A program made the translations under genes and the position numbers. The notes beneath the pieces were generated by a model. That model worked only from the letters and a program-made list of their open reading frames with translations. It made no database searches and had not been told where the DNA came from. 64,000 nt of DNA from CAZERD01 sp964515405. GTDB lineage: Bacteria; Campylobacterota_A; Desulfurellia; Desulfurellales; CAZERD01. The number at the start of each line of letters is the position of its first letter. The stretch's first letter is position 1. The stretch is from positions 3,698-67,697 of the forward strand of contig CAZERD010000002.1 in assembly GCA_964515405.1 (NCBI GenBank), read 5' to 3'. Shown in pieces: positions 38,797-47,911 of this stretch.

Positions 38797-39239
38797 AAAT
38801 CCTCGTAGTCAACGGCCCAAATCTCAACATGCTTGGCATCAGGGAACCAACCATATACAGTAGTCTTTCACTGGAAACCATAAACGCACACCTTTCAAAG
38901 AAAGCCCAGGCTTTAGGCGTTGAAATTGATTTCTTTCAATCAAACTCCGAAGGCGAAATGGTAAACTGCATACAAAACACGCATGGAAAGGTAGATGGTA
39001 TAATAATCAACGCCGGTGCATATACACACACAAGCATAGCACTAAGGGACGCCCTGCTTGCCACAGGTATTCCCTTCATTGAGGTTCACATATCTAATAC
39101 CTTTAAGCGGGAAAGCTTCAGACACCATTCTTACCTTTCCGATATAGCTGCCGGAGTGGTGCTCGGTTTTGGCCCATTTGGGTATGAGCTTGCCTTAGAG
39201 GGATTAGTGCACCACTTGAACACCAAACATGAGCTATGA
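38793..39239 (+). CDS. aroQ: 3-Dehydroquinate dehydratase, type II
   Basis: 148 aa. [16 protein letters not shown] with the catalytic Tyr, [30 protein letters not shown], and [12 protein letters not shown]. It forms a dodecamer and performs step three of the shikimate pathway. Overlaps the HIT gene by 4 bp and the CDF gene by 11 bp. Confidence 0.97.
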   Translation: MKILVVNGPNLNMLGIREPTIYSSLSLETINAHLSKKAQALGVEIDFFQSNSEGEMVNCIQNTHGKVDGIIINAGAYTHTSIALRDALLATGIPFIEVHISNTFKRESFRHHSYLSDIAAGVVLGFGPFGYELALEGLVHHLNTKHEL

Positions 39240-40389
39240 GTCAGAGGCTACAAATGCAACCCTGATTGGTTTCGTAGCAGATTTATTCCTATCTATACTT
39301 AAGACAACCTTTGGAGTACTATTCTATAGCACTGCCCTTATAGCCGATGGAATACACTCTATAAGCGACGTCATAAGCGATGCGATGGTTATTGCAGGAG
39401 TCAGGATAGCATCAAAGCCCCGCAGCGAAAAATATCCATACGGATTAGGCAAAGTAGAAGCCGTCATCTCATTCCTACTCTCCATCGTACTCGTAGCAGT
39501 AGCAATAGAACTGGTAATTGAAGCTATCCACAAGATAGAACACCCTGGCACAAAAACTACAGAACCAGTAGCGATAGTAGCAGCCATTATCTCCATATCT
39601 GTCAAGGAATTCTTGTTCCGCTACACCTACAGCATAGGGAAGAAACTCAATTCACCATCAGTCGTAGCCAATGCATTTCACCACAGGAGCGATTCCATCA
39701 CATCCATAGCCGTGCTTATAGGTATAGTATTTGTTATCCTGGGATATCCCGTATTTGACCCCATAGCAAGTATAGTGGTCTCAGGGTTTATACTCTACTT
39801 CTCCTATGAAATCGGCAGGGATTCTATACTAGAACTCATAGATGCAAACGTTGGAGATCCAAAGCTATTTGAACAGCTTAAATCCATTGCTAGCAACGTG
39901 GATGGAATAAAGAGACTAGAAGACATAAGGATAAGGAAATATGGTCATAGCTACGCAGTGGAGTGCGTCATTGTTGTAGACGCCTCTGTCCCCGTTGAGA
40001 GGATGATGAGATTAAAGGATGAATTTATGTACATGATAATGGAACGGTTACCAGAAATAGAACTCATAAACATATCTACGGAGGTCGAACACGAAAGGGT
40101 AACAAGCTACATATACGATGAAGCCCTTACTGCCAAAATAAAAGACATAGTGTATAAATACCCTGAAGTAAAGGCTGTTCACAGTGTAAAAATAGAAAAA
40201 TATAGGGACAAAATATTCCTATCGTTAGACCTTGAAATGGATGGTACCCTCACGGTTAGGGAATCACACGATATAGGTGAAACTATAAGAGAAGAGCTAA
40301 TGAGAGAATTGAGGTTTGACATGGTAAGATTTCATATAGATCCATACGAGGAGGGCAAAGATGTTAACGGTAGGTTATTTTTAAGATAA
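39229..40389 (+). CDS. Cation diffusion facilitator with duplicated C-terminal domain
   Basis: 386 aa, about 80 longer than the usual bacterial CDF. Six membrane helices occupy residues 1 to about 205; metal sites are seen as [16 protein letters not shown] and [11 protein letters not shown]. Two cytoplasmic ferredoxin-like domains follow (about 210-285 and 295-375), each with a DI.IRKYG or VKIEKYRD strand. Family members exchange Zn2+, Fe2+ or Mn2+ for H+. Last gene of the rpsO operon. Metal specificity is not readable. Confidence 0.9.
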   Translation: MSYESEATNATLIGFVADLFLSILKTTFGVLFYSTALIADGIHSISDVISDAMVIAGVRIASKPRSEKYPYGLGKVEAVISFLLSIVLVAVAIELVIEAIHKIEHPGTKTTEPVAIVAAIISISVKEFLFRYTYSIGKKLNSPSVVANAFHHRSDSITSIAVLIGIVFVILGYPVFDPIASIVVSGFILYFSYEIGRDSILELIDANVGDPKLFEQLKSIASNVDGIKRLEDIRIRKYGHSYAVECVIVVDASVPVERMMRLKDEFMYMIMERLPEIELINISTEVEHERVTSYIYDEALTAKIKDIVYKYPEVKAVHSVKIEKYRDKIFLSLDLEMDGTLTVRESHDIGETIREELMRELRFDMVRFHIDPYEEGKDVNGRLFLR

Positions 40390-40392
40390 AAA

Positions 40393-40421
40393 TTGACACT
40401 TTGTTAGTGAGGGGGTAGAAT
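40393..40421 (+). promoter_or_regulatory. Promoter of the mdh-fumarase operon
   Basis: TTGACA (40393-40398), 17 nt, TAGAAT (40416-40421). It begins 4 bp after the CDF stop. Predicted start near 40428. Confidence 0.8.
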
Positions 40422-40469
40422 ATTCTGGTCAGTAAGGAGCGAATATAATGAATTTCGTGGAGGTGTAGA

Positions 40470-41420
40470 ATGCTTAACAAGAGAAAGATTAGCGTGATAG
40501 GAGCAGGTCAGGTAGGGGCTACCACCATGCTGAGGCTAGCCGAGAAAGAGTTGGCAGAAGTGGTGGTGATGGTTGACATCATTGAAGGTTTACCACAGGG
40601 CAAAGCTCTGGACGAGATGGAAGCTTCCCCCATTGAGGGCTTTGATACGGAAATTATAGGAACCAACGACTATAAGGACACTGAGGGTTCAGATATCGTA
40701 GTTATAACATCCGGCATGCCTAGAAAACCGGGTATGAGCAGAGATGAGCTTCTTGAAGTCAATGTAAAGATAGTAAAAGAGGTCACAGAGAATGTAGTCA
40801 AATATTCACCGGATGCCATACTTATAGTGGTAACCAATCCACTAGATGCTATGGTATATACAGCAAAAAAGGTAAGCGAGTTTCCAGACAACAGAGTATT
40901 TGGCCAGGCTGGATGCCTGGATTCCACGAGATTCAAGAGATTTATAGCGTGGGAGGCAAAATGCAGCGTGAAAGCCGTAGAAGCCATGACGCTAGGAGGA
41001 CACGGAGACGACATGGTCCCACTACCAAGATACTCTACCGTTAGAGGAATACCCATAACAGAAATATTTGACAAAGAAACCATTGACAGACTTGTGGAGA
41101 GAACAAGAAAAGGCGGTGGAGAGATAGTCAGCCTCCTAAAAACTGGCTCTGCATTTTACGCCACAAGCTCTGCAATTGTACAGATGGTTCATGCAATAGT
41201 GCATGACACAAAAGACATACTCCCATGTGCAGTTAAAACTCAAGGCAAATATGGGCTTGACCCAGATCTCTTCGTGGGATTACCAGCCAGACTCGGTATA
41301 AACGGTGTTGAGGAGGTTGTAGAGTTCAAACTATCCGAAGAGGAGCTCAACGCTCTCAAAGCTTCGGCTGAGCATGTAAAAGCTCTTTGCAAGAGGGTGG
41401 ATGAATTAGGAATACTATAA
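40470..41420 (+). CDS. mdh: NAD-dependent malate dehydrogenase
   Basis: 316 aa, LDH-like class. VIGAGQVGATTM, Asp in VMVDI for NAD, the substrate-specificity Arg in GMPRKPGMSR (malate rather than lactate), and the catalytic His in LGGHGDDMVP. It interconverts malate and oxaloacetate. Fumarase genes follow after 10 bp, so oxaloacetate-malate-fumarate steps are co-expressed; direction (oxidative or reductive) cannot be told. Confidence 0.96.
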   Translation: MLNKRKISVIGAGQVGATTMLRLAEKELAEVVVMVDIIEGLPQGKALDEMEASPIEGFDTEIIGTNDYKDTEGSDIVVITSGMPRKPGMSRDELLEVNVKIVKEVTENVVKYSPDAILIVVTNPLDAMVYTAKKVSEFPDNRVFGQAGCLDSTRFKRFIAWEAKCSVKAVEAMTLGGHGDDMVPLPRYSTVRGIPITEIFDKETIDRLVERTRKGGGEIVSLLKTGSAFYATSSAIVQMVHAIVHDTKDILPCAVKTQGKYGLDPDLFVGLPARLGINGVEEVVEFKLSEEELNALKASAEHVKALCKRVDELGIL

Positions 41421-41430
41421 GGAGACAAAT

Positions 41431-42276
41431 ATGCCTGTGAGAGACATAGAGGTCAAGATTATTGAGGATGCTATATACAAACTCGCGATGGAAGCTGCTT
41501 ACAATCTGCCAAGAGATGTGCTTGAGGCTGAAAAAAAAGCCTATAAACAAGAACTGTCCGAGGTTGGAAGAGCTGTACTAAAAACCATCATGGATAATGC
41601 AGAGATATCCCGCAAGGGGGTTTTCCCCCTGTGTCAAGATACAGGTCTTGGGGTAGTGTTTATAGAAGTAGGACAGGACGTTCATTTCACGGGCGGTTTC
41701 TTGATAGACGCCATAAACAGAGGGGTTGAAAAAGCTTACAAAGACGGTTATTTAAGAAAATCCACATGCCATCCCCTCTCCAGAAAAAACTACGGAAACA
41801 ACCTACCAGCTATAGTTCATACTTTTTATGTACCAGGCGACAAGGTTAAAATTACCTTTGATGCCAAAGGTGGGGGTAGCGAGTCCATGAGTAAGGTCCA
41901 GATGCTCAAGCCCGCCGACGGCAGAGAAGGAATAGTGAAAACGGTGGTGGAATGGATGGTTCAGGCAGGTCCAAATCCATGTCCTCCAACGATCGTTGGT
42001 GTCGGGATAGGGTCCGACTTTGAGAGGTGCGCTATACTTGCCAAGAAAGCAACCCTTAGAAGGGTGGGAGAACCAAATCCAGACCCAGAACTTGCAGAAA
42101 TGGAAAGAGAAATACTCATAAAAATCAATCGCTCCGGAATTGGACCCGCAGGTTTGGGTGGTATTACCACCTCTCTTGCCGTACACATAGAAATGGAACC
42201 GTGCCATATAGCCACCTTACCACTTGCTATAAATATGGCCTGTCACGTGAATAGACATAAAGAAATAGAGATTTAA
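41431..42276 (+). CDS. Fumarate hydratase class I, alpha subunit
   Basis: 281 aa. [4Fe-4S] cluster cysteines are in [20 protein letters not shown] region and [15 protein letters not shown]. Two-subunit heat-stable fumarases of this type are common in anaerobes and thermophiles. The partner beta subunit follows after 12 bp. Members of the same family act on L-tartrate; the neighbouring mdh and sdh support fumarase. Confidence 0.94.
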   Translation: MPVRDIEVKIIEDAIYKLAMEAAYNLPRDVLEAEKKAYKQELSEVGRAVLKTIMDNAEISRKGVFPLCQDTGLGVVFIEVGQDVHFTGGFLIDAINRGVEKAYKDGYLRKSTCHPLSRKNYGNNLPAIVHTFYVPGDKVKITFDAKGGGSESMSKVQMLKPADGREGIVKTVVEWMVQAGPNPCPPTIVGVGIGSDFERCAILAKKATLRRVGEPNPDPELAEMEREILIKINRSGIGPAGLGGITTSLAVHIEMEPCHIATLPLAINMACHVNRHKEIEI

Positions 42277-42288
42277 GGAGTTGCAAAC

Positions 42289-42849
42289 ATGGCTGAATAC
42301 AAACTTACCACGCCCTTGAAAGACGACGACATAATCAAACTAAAGGCTGGCGATAAGGTGTATCTGAGTGGGACACTTTATACAGCAAGAGACGCCGCCC
42401 ACATGAGACTAATAGAAACCCTGAAAAAAGGGAAAGAACTACCTTTCGATCCTGTAGGACAGGTCATATACTACGTGGGGCCATCACCTGCACGACCCGG
42501 GTATCCTATAGGTTCAGCTGGGCCTACAACAAGCTACAGAATGAACCCCTTTGCTCCCATACTTATAAAAGAAAAAGGACTAAAAGGTATGATAGGTAAG
42601 GGGAAAATGAGCGATGAAGTAAAACAGGCCTGCATGGAATTCAAGGCTGTCTACTTCGCGGGAATAGGAGGGGTAGCAGCAGTAGTAGGACAATCCGTCA
42701 AAAAATCAGAGGTTATAGCCTATGAAGATCTAGGCCCGGAGGCTATAAGGAAACTGGAAGTTGTAGATATGCCTGTCTTTGTGTGTTACGACTCCCACGG
42801 CAACGATCTGTACGAAATAGCCAAACAACAGTGGGCAAACAAGATATAG
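42289..42849 (+). CDS. Fumarate hydratase class I, beta subunit
   Basis: 186 aa. YLSGTLYTARDAAHMR and the YVGPSPARPGYPIGSAGPTT segment are diagnostic, with the catalytic residues at the interface with alpha. Together they hydrate fumarate to malate. Last gene before the sdh promoter. Confidence 0.95.
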   Translation: MAEYKLTTPLKDDDIIKLKAGDKVYLSGTLYTARDAAHMRLIETLKKGKELPFDPVGQVIYYVGPSPARPGYPIGSAGPTTSYRMNPFAPILIKEKGLKGMIGKGKMSDEVKQACMEFKAVYFAGIGGVAAVVGQSVKKSEVIAYEDLGPEAIRKLEVVDMPVFVCYDSHGNDLYEIAKQQWANKI

Positions 42850-42892
42850 GAGTAAAATATAAATAAGAATTAGTTTAGCAAAAGTTAAAGCA

Positions 42893-42921
42893 TTGCATTT
42901 TGAATAAATTTATATTATAAT
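42893..42921 (+). promoter_or_regulatory. Promoter of sdhCDAB
   Basis: TTGCAT (42893-42898), 17 nt, TATAAT (42916-42921), within an AT-rich 138-bp gap. Predicted start near 42928, leader about 60 nt. Confidence 0.75.
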
Positions 42922-42960
42922 TCCTAAGCAAAACTAAAATTTTTAAAGAAAGGGGGTGGA

Positions 42961-42978
42961 GGCTATCCAAGGATAGCC
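42961..42978 (+). promoter_or_regulatory. RNA hairpin between a strong Shine-Dalgarno and the sdhC start
   Basis: GGCTATCC and GGATAGCC form a compact inverted repeat with AA in the middle. The strong GGGGGTGGAGG at 42952-42962 lies about 25 nt from the ATG. Folding the hairpin would bring it to within about 9-10 nt, so it may act as a translational switch. A weak AAGG at 42981 could serve alone. Confidence 0.45.
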
Positions 42979-42987
42979 GAAAGGATT

Positions 42988-43365
42988 ATGGATTGGTATA
43001 GAGGAAGGCCGCATCATATCTCCTACAGATGGCATGAGGGATTTGTGGCATGGTTGCTCCACAGAATCACAGGACTCTTGTTGATCCTGTATCTCTTCGC
43101 CCACGAGTGGGTCATAGCCACCCTTCAAAACCCCTCTTCGTTCAATAGCACCATGGCCGTGCTGGAAAACCCCATCCTAAAACTGGTGGAGATAGGATTA
43201 TGGGCTGTCGCAGCTTACCACGCTATCAATGGACTAAGGGTGGTACTTGTCAACTTCGCAGGCGCTGCTGAAAGAAACGTCTATGCGGCAAACGTATGGA
43301 TATTCTGGATAATCTTTGCGCTCGTGTTTATTGCCGGCGCTATCCCTATGTTTATCTACTTGTGA
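42988..43365 (+). CDS. sdhC: Succinate dehydrogenase/fumarate reductase membrane anchor SdhC
   Basis: 125 aa, three membrane helices. SYRWHEGFVAWLLHRITGLLL contains the HRxTG quinone-site motif, and YHAINGLR the heme-side His. It anchors the catalytic subunits and exchanges electrons with quinone. Follows the hairpin leader; sdhD is 16 bp downstream. Confidence 0.9.
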   Translation: MDWYRGRPHHISYRWHEGFVAWLLHRITGLLLILYLFAHEWVIATLQNPSSFNSTMAVLENPILKLVEIGLWAVAAYHAINGLRVVLVNFAGAAERNVYAANVWIFWIIFALVFIAGAIPMFIYL

Positions 43366-43381
43366 GTGAGGGAGGGATCTT

Positions 43382-43753
43382 ATGGAAAAGATGAGAGGTT
43401 TTATTGATAGGTACCAAGGGAGCGGCAAAGGGGGTGAAATAAGCTGGCTCCTCCAAAGGGTCTCAGGAATAGCATTACTATTCCTCCTGCTGGGTCACTT
43501 TTTCATTCAACACTTCACCGGTGTAGCAATAAACTACCACAACGTGGCAGAACGACTGGCAACACCGGAGTGGAAACTATTTGATTTAACCTTCGTTGTA
43601 TTCGCTCTATATCACGGAATCAACGGCATATTTATGTCTTTAGAAGATTACGTGCACTCCGGATGGAGAGTCTTTTGGAAAACATTCTTCTGGGTGGCAG
43701 GGATCGTATACCTGGTTTTAGCTGTGATTACAATTCTGCCATTTAAAGGATAA
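43382..43753 (+). CDS. sdhD: Succinate dehydrogenase/fumarate reductase membrane anchor SdhD
   Basis: 123 aa, three membrane helices. SWLLQRVSGIALLFLLLGH at the first helix and YHGINGIFMSLEDYV match SdhD-like anchors, and it is weakly similar to SdhC in layout. Candidate heme-ligand histidines lie in helices 1 and 2. GAGGGAGGG precedes the ATG. Confidence 0.88.
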   Translation: MEKMRGFIDRYQGSGKGGEISWLLQRVSGIALLFLLLGHFFIQHFTGVAINYHNVAERLATPEWKLFDLTFVVFALYHGINGIFMSLEDYVHSGWRVFWKTFFWVAGIVYLVLAVITILPFKG

Positions 43754-43770
43754 AAAGGAGGCTTTAGATA

Positions 43771-45585
43771 ATGGCTGATATACAGTACAGATCAGAAGTT
43801 TTTGATGTGGTCGTCGTCGGGGCCGGGGGAGCTGGACTTGCAGCCGCCGTCCAAACTGGCTTGGCCAAGCTCAAAACGGCTGTAGTAACAGAGGTTTACC
43901 CAACAAGGTCCCACACCGTATCAGCTCAAGGAGGTATAGCAGCAACCATAGCCAATATGGATGAAGACTACTGGATATGGCATATGTACGACACAGTAAA
44001 AGGCTCCGACTATTTGGGAGACCAGGACGCCATTGAGGAATTTGTGAAAAACGCACCCATAGCTATATATGAACTGGAACACTGGGGTGTTCCCTTCTCA
44101 AGAAACGAAAACGGCACCATATATCAAAGAGCATTTGGTGGACAAACAAGGAACTTCGGGGAAAGCATAGCCCATAGAAGTTGTGCCATAGCTGATAGAT
44201 CCGGACATGCAATGCTACACGCACTGTTTGAAAGAACATTGAGACCGGATGTTGCTCCGTACGTTAGTTATTACTCCGAATATTTAGCCTTGGAGCTATT
44301 CAGGAATCCGGAAACGGGCAAAGTCTACGGAGTTTTAGCGTGGGACATGGTTAATGGTGGGCTCCATGCTTTCTTTGCCAAAGCTGTTATCTTCGCAACA
44401 GGAGGCAGTCTAAGAAACTTTAGAACAAACACAAACGCCCACATCAACACCGGAGACGGTTTGTATATGGCGCTCAAGGCAGGTATTCCCATAGAGGATC
44501 CAGAGTTCATACAATTCCATCCAACAGGCATCTATGGAGTAGGTAACCTCATAACAGAGGGCGTCCGAGGAGAAGGAGGATACCTGCTTAACTCCGAGGG
44601 CGAAAGGTTCATGAAGAGATATGCACCCCACGTACTTGACCTAGCTTCCAGGGATGTAGTCTCAAGAGCTATGGCTACAGAAGTAAGAGAGGGGCGCGGC
44701 GTTGGTCCGAAAAAAGATCATATACTCCTTAAGCTGGATCATCTCGGAGAAGACCTAATAAAGAGCAAACTCATAGGTATATGGGAACTCGCATACAAGT
44801 TTGTTGGCGTTGACTGTACTAAGGAACCCATACCCGTTGAACCAACAGCCCACTACCAGATGGCAGGCATACCAACAAATATTAAAAGTGAGGTTGTCAT
44901 TTGGGATGGTGAAAAGGATATACCCGTTCCAGGATTCTACGCCGCCGGCGAGTGTTCCTGCCAGTCACTGCACGGAGCCAACAGGCTAGGTACTAACTCC
45001 CTGATAGACCTCGTGGTAAGCGGAAAACAGGCAGGACAAAACGCTGCAAGATATATAATCGAGGAAGATGCGCCGGCACCACTACCTGCCGACGATTTTT
45101 GGGCAGAAAAACACGGCAAAGAAACAGTGGATAAGATAAAAACCCTCTACGACAGTGAAGCTGGCAACATCAAGTATCAGGATGTCTTCTACCCACTGAG
45201 AGACTCCATGCAGGAAAACATGAGCGTTTTCAGAATAGAAGAGGGACTGAAAAAGCAACTCAAAATACTGGATGAACTCACGGATAAATTCAACCAGATG
45301 AGGTTAGCAGACAAAAGCTTGCACTTCAATAGCGAGCTTGTTGAGTACTTTGAAATACAATCTCTGCTCACCATATCAAAAATGGAAACACTAGCAGCTC
45401 TAAACAGAACAGAAAGTAGGGGTGGCCATTACAGAGAGGACTATCCGGAAAGAGACGATAAAAACTGGCTGAAACACACATTAGTTTATATGGATGAAAA
45501 AGGTGAGTTCAAATTCGACTATAAGCCGGTTAGGATGAAGGGTAAAACAGCACCAACATTCGAACCCAAGAAAAGGGTTTACTAA
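43771..45585 (+). CDS. sdhA: Succinate dehydrogenase/fumarate reductase flavoprotein subunit
   Basis: 604 aa. [15 protein letters not shown] for FAD, the covalent-FAD His in [11 protein letters not shown] (about residue 50), [16 protein letters not shown] and [14 protein letters not shown] are intact. With SdhB, C and D it couples succinate and fumarate to the quinone pool. Confidence 0.97.
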   Translation: MADIQYRSEVFDVVVVGAGGAGLAAAVQTGLAKLKTAVVTEVYPTRSHTVSAQGGIAATIANMDEDYWIWHMYDTVKGSDYLGDQDAIEEFVKNAPIAIYELEHWGVPFSRNENGTIYQRAFGGQTRNFGESIAHRSCAIADRSGHAMLHALFERTLRPDVAPYVSYYSEYLALELFRNPETGKVYGVLAWDMVNGGLHAFFAKAVIFATGGSLRNFRTNTNAHINTGDGLYMALKAGIPIEDPEFIQFHPTGIYGVGNLITEGVRGEGGYLLNSEGERFMKRYAPHVLDLASRDVVSRAMATEVREGRGVGPKKDHILLKLDHLGEDLIKSKLIGIWELAYKFVGVDCTKEPIPVEPTAHYQMAGIPTNIKSEVVIWDGEKDIPVPGFYAAGECSCQSLHGANRLGTNSLIDLVVSGKQAGQNAARYIIEEDAPAPLPADDFWAEKHGKETVDKIKTLYDSEAGNIKYQDVFYPLRDSMQENMSVFRIEEGLKKQLKILDELTDKFNQMRLADKSLHFNSELVEYFEIQSLLTISKMETLAALNRTESRGGHYREDYPERDDKNWLKHTLVYMDEKGEFKFDYKPVRMKGKTAPTFEPKKRVY

Positions 45586-45605
45586 AGGTGAGGAGGGGGT
45601 AAATA

Positions 45606-46328
45606 ATGGCATTAAATGTTGGAGATAAAGTAATTTTCAAGGTCTTTAGATATGACCCCGAGAAAGACAAAGCTCCCTACTTCAAAGACTACGAGGTAAC
45701 AATCACGAGAAGGGGCATGATGGTGCTTGACGGTTTGAATCAGATAAAGTGGGAACAAGATCCTACACTAAGCTACAGAAGGAGTTGTAGGGAGGGAGTC
45801 TGCGGTTCCGATGGTATGAATATCAACGGCATAAACACAGTTTCCTGCATGTCCCACATAGAGGACTATAACTCAAAAGTGCTAACAATAAAACCTTTAC
45901 CCGGATTTCCCATAGTTAAGGATCTTGTCTGTGACTTTGATGACTTTTTTAACAAGTACTACACAGTAAAACCTTATCTAATAGAGAAAACCCCTCCTCC
46001 AGGAAGGGAAAGACTGCAGAGTGTGGAGGACAGAGCCAAACTTGATGGTCTTTACGAATGCATCCTCTGTGGGTGTTGTTCCAGTTCCTGCCCATCATAC
46101 TGGGCGGACCCAGATTATCTCGGACCATCAGCCCTCATCAACGCGGCTCGATTCGTAGCTGACACCAGAGATGAAGGATCAGACGAAAGACTAGATGTTG
46201 TAAACAACATACACGGCGTATGGAGATGCCATACCATCCTCAACTGCATACACGCCTGCCCCAAAGAGCTCAATCCTACAAAAGCAATAGCCTATCTCCA
46301 GAAAGAAATCCTGAAGAGGAAATTTTAA
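45606..46328 (+). CDS. sdhB: Succinate dehydrogenase/fumarate reductase iron-sulfur subunit
   Basis: 240 aa. [2Fe-2S] site CREGVCGSDGMNINGINTVSC split across residues 60-81, then CILCGCCSSSCPSYW and CHTILNCIHACPKELNP for the [4Fe-4S] and [3Fe-4S] clusters. Cys rather than Ile/Ser at the middle position of the first ferredoxin motif leaves the set complete. A strong hairpin follows the stop. Confidence 0.96.
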   Translation: MALNVGDKVIFKVFRYDPEKDKAPYFKDYEVTITRRGMMVLDGLNQIKWEQDPTLSYRRSCREGVCGSDGMNINGINTVSCMSHIEDYNSKVLTIKPLPGFPIVKDLVCDFDDFFNKYYTVKPYLIEKTPPPGRERLQSVEDRAKLDGLYECILCGCCSSSCPSYWADPDYLGPSALINAARFVADTRDEGSDERLDVVNNIHGVWRCHTILNCIHACPKELNPTKAIAYLQKEILKRKF

Positions 46329-46333
46329 ACCCT

Positions 46334-46360
46334 GAAGGGTGCAATTTAATTGCACCCTTC
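46334..46360 (+). terminator. Terminator after sdhB
   Basis: Perfect 12-bp stem GAAGGGTGCAAT / ATTGCACCCTTC with a TTA loop, 6 bp after the sdhB stop. The T tract is weak (CCATCTTTGTT), but the stem is very stable. Confidence 0.8.
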
Positions 46361-46400
46361 CCATCTTTGTTATATAAAAACACAAGGAGGTGATATAGAG

Positions 46401-47171
46401 ATTTTCTCTTTTTTTGAGGTTATAGGAGCGTTCATCATAGACTTTGTAGTGGAGCTAGGAGGCCTCGCTATGATGGTGGTAGATGCCTTTTGGTCTACAA
46501 TAAAGGGGCCACCGCGTATCTACAGAACCATAGAACAGATGTACTACATTGGGGTTACATCAAGCTTTATAGTGTTGCTAACCTCCTTGTTTGTCGGCAT
46601 GGTAGAAGCCCTACAAATATACCACGGATTCCAGAAATTTGGTGCCCAAAGTATGATAGGGTACACTGTTGCCATTTCCTTGGGCAGGGAACTTTCTCCA
46701 GTAATGACAGCCCTTATGATCGTTGCCAGAAACGTCTCAGCCATGGCAGCAGAGATAGGGTCGATGAAGGTAACAGAACAAATAGATGCATTAAGGGTCA
46801 TGGCTGTGGACCCAATGAATTTTCTTGTTAGTCCAAGAATAATAGCAACAACTATCATGATGCCATTTCTTGTCATACTCTCCAATGCAATAGGGAATTT
46901 AGGGGGGTACCTTGTAAGTGTGATGATACTACATGTCAATCCCACACTATACATAAAAAATATAAGAACTTTTCTGGATCTAAGCGATATTACCTATGGC
47001 CTAGTAAAAGCTGCTGTCTTCGGCTTCGTTATATCATCCATAGGATGTTACATGGGAATGTCAACCTCCGGAGGATCTAAAGGGGTAGGGAATGCTACAA
47101 CAAAAGCCGTTGTAGCAGCCAGTGTCTCTGTTCTGGTTGTTGACTATTTTCTAACCGCGTTGTTGTTTTAA
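46401..47171 (+). CDS. mlaE: MlaE-family lipid ABC transporter permease with non-standard start codon
   Basis: 256 aa if begun at ATT 46401. The MlaE core is clear: SLFVGMVEALQIYHGF, SLGRELSPVMTALMI, AEIGSMKVTEQIDALRVMAVDP, and five membrane helices. A perfect 11-nt ribosome-binding site, AAGGAGGTGAT (46384-46394), is followed in frame by ATA (46395) and ATT (46401), with no ATG, GTG or TTG in between. The amphipathic FEVIGAFIIDFVVELGGLAMM segment conserved in the family lies after that site, so it should be translated. ATG 46470, with GGAGG 7 nt upstream, would remove it. The permease moves phospholipid between membranes with MlaF and MlaD encoded next. Confidence 0.85.
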   Translation: MFSFFEVIGAFIIDFVVELGGLAMMVVDAFWSTIKGPPRIYRTIEQMYYIGVTSSFIVLLTSLFVGMVEALQIYHGFQKFGAQSMIGYTVAISLGRELSPVMTALMIVARNVSAMAAEIGSMKVTEQIDALRVMAVDPMNFLVSPRIIATTIMMPFLVILSNAIGNLGGYLVSVMILHVNPTLYIKNIRTFLDLSDITYGLVKAAVFGFVISSIGCYMGMSTSGGSKGVGNATTKAVVAASVSVLVVDYFLTALLF

Positions 47172-47173
47172 TT

Positions 47174-47911
47174 ATGATAGAGGTAAAAAACCTTAAAAAG
47201 GCTTTCGGCTCGCAAATAGTACTTAATAACCTAAATCTTAAAATCCAGAAAGGGGCCATAACAGTCATCGTCGGAAAGAGTGGGGGCGGTAAGAGTGTAC
47301 TGCTCAAAAATATTATAAGATTATTGGAACCAGATAGCGGCTCTATCGTGTTTGATGGCGTGGACTTAGCCAAAATGCCTGAAAGAAAGCTTAAACTATA
47401 CAGGGCAAAATTTGGCGTTCTATTCCAGGAGGCAGCATTATTCGATTCTTGGAGTGTTTATGAAAATGTTGCTTTCCCGGCCATAGAAAGGAAACTTTTT
47501 AAAAGTAAGAAGGAACTAGATAGTGCAGTAATGGAAACACTGAAGCTTGTCAAACTGGAGGACATAAGACACAAAATGCCTTCCGAACTCTCAGGTGGTA
47601 TGAAAAAAAGGGTCGGGCTTGCCCGGGCCATTATAACCAAACCTGACGTCATATTCTTTGACGAGCCTACCACAGGCCTTGATCCTGTAACCTCAGCTTC
47701 CATAGGTAGCCTTATATTAAGTATGAAGCAGGAGCTTGGAACCACATGCTTTGTAATATCTCACGACTTAGAACTCACAAGGCAAATAGCGGACTTCGTG
47801 GGTTTTTTGTATAATGGGAAAATAGAAGAATTTGTGGATAAGGAGTCATTCTTTGGTTCCACAAATAAACATGTCGTTGAGTTTATAAATGCTTACAGGA
47901 GCATAAAATGA
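47174..47911 (+). CDS. mlaF: MlaF-family lipid ABC transporter ATPase
   Basis: 245 aa. Walker A VGKSGGGKSVLLKN (about residues 33-46), signature ELSGGMKKRVGLARAI typical of MlaF, and DVIFFDEPTTGLDP. It energises MlaE. Two bp after mlaE and ATGA overlap with mlaD. Confidence 0.96.
   Translation: MIEVKNLKKAFGSQIVLNNLNLKIQKGAITVIVGKSGGGKSVLLKNIIRLLEPDSGSIVFDGVDLAKMPERKLKLYRAKFGVLFQEAALFDSWSVYENVAFPAIERKLFKSKKELDSAVMETLKLVKLEDIRHKMPSELSGGMKKRVGLARAIITKPDVIFFDEPTTGLDPVTSASIGSLILSMKQELGTTCFVISHDLELTRQIADFVGFLYNGKIEEFVDKESFFGSTNKHVVEFINAYRSIK

Noticed and set aside
46350..46400. TTG start for mlaE at 46350
   Set aside because: It lies in the sdhB terminator hairpin and upstream of the perfect Shine-Dalgarno sequence.
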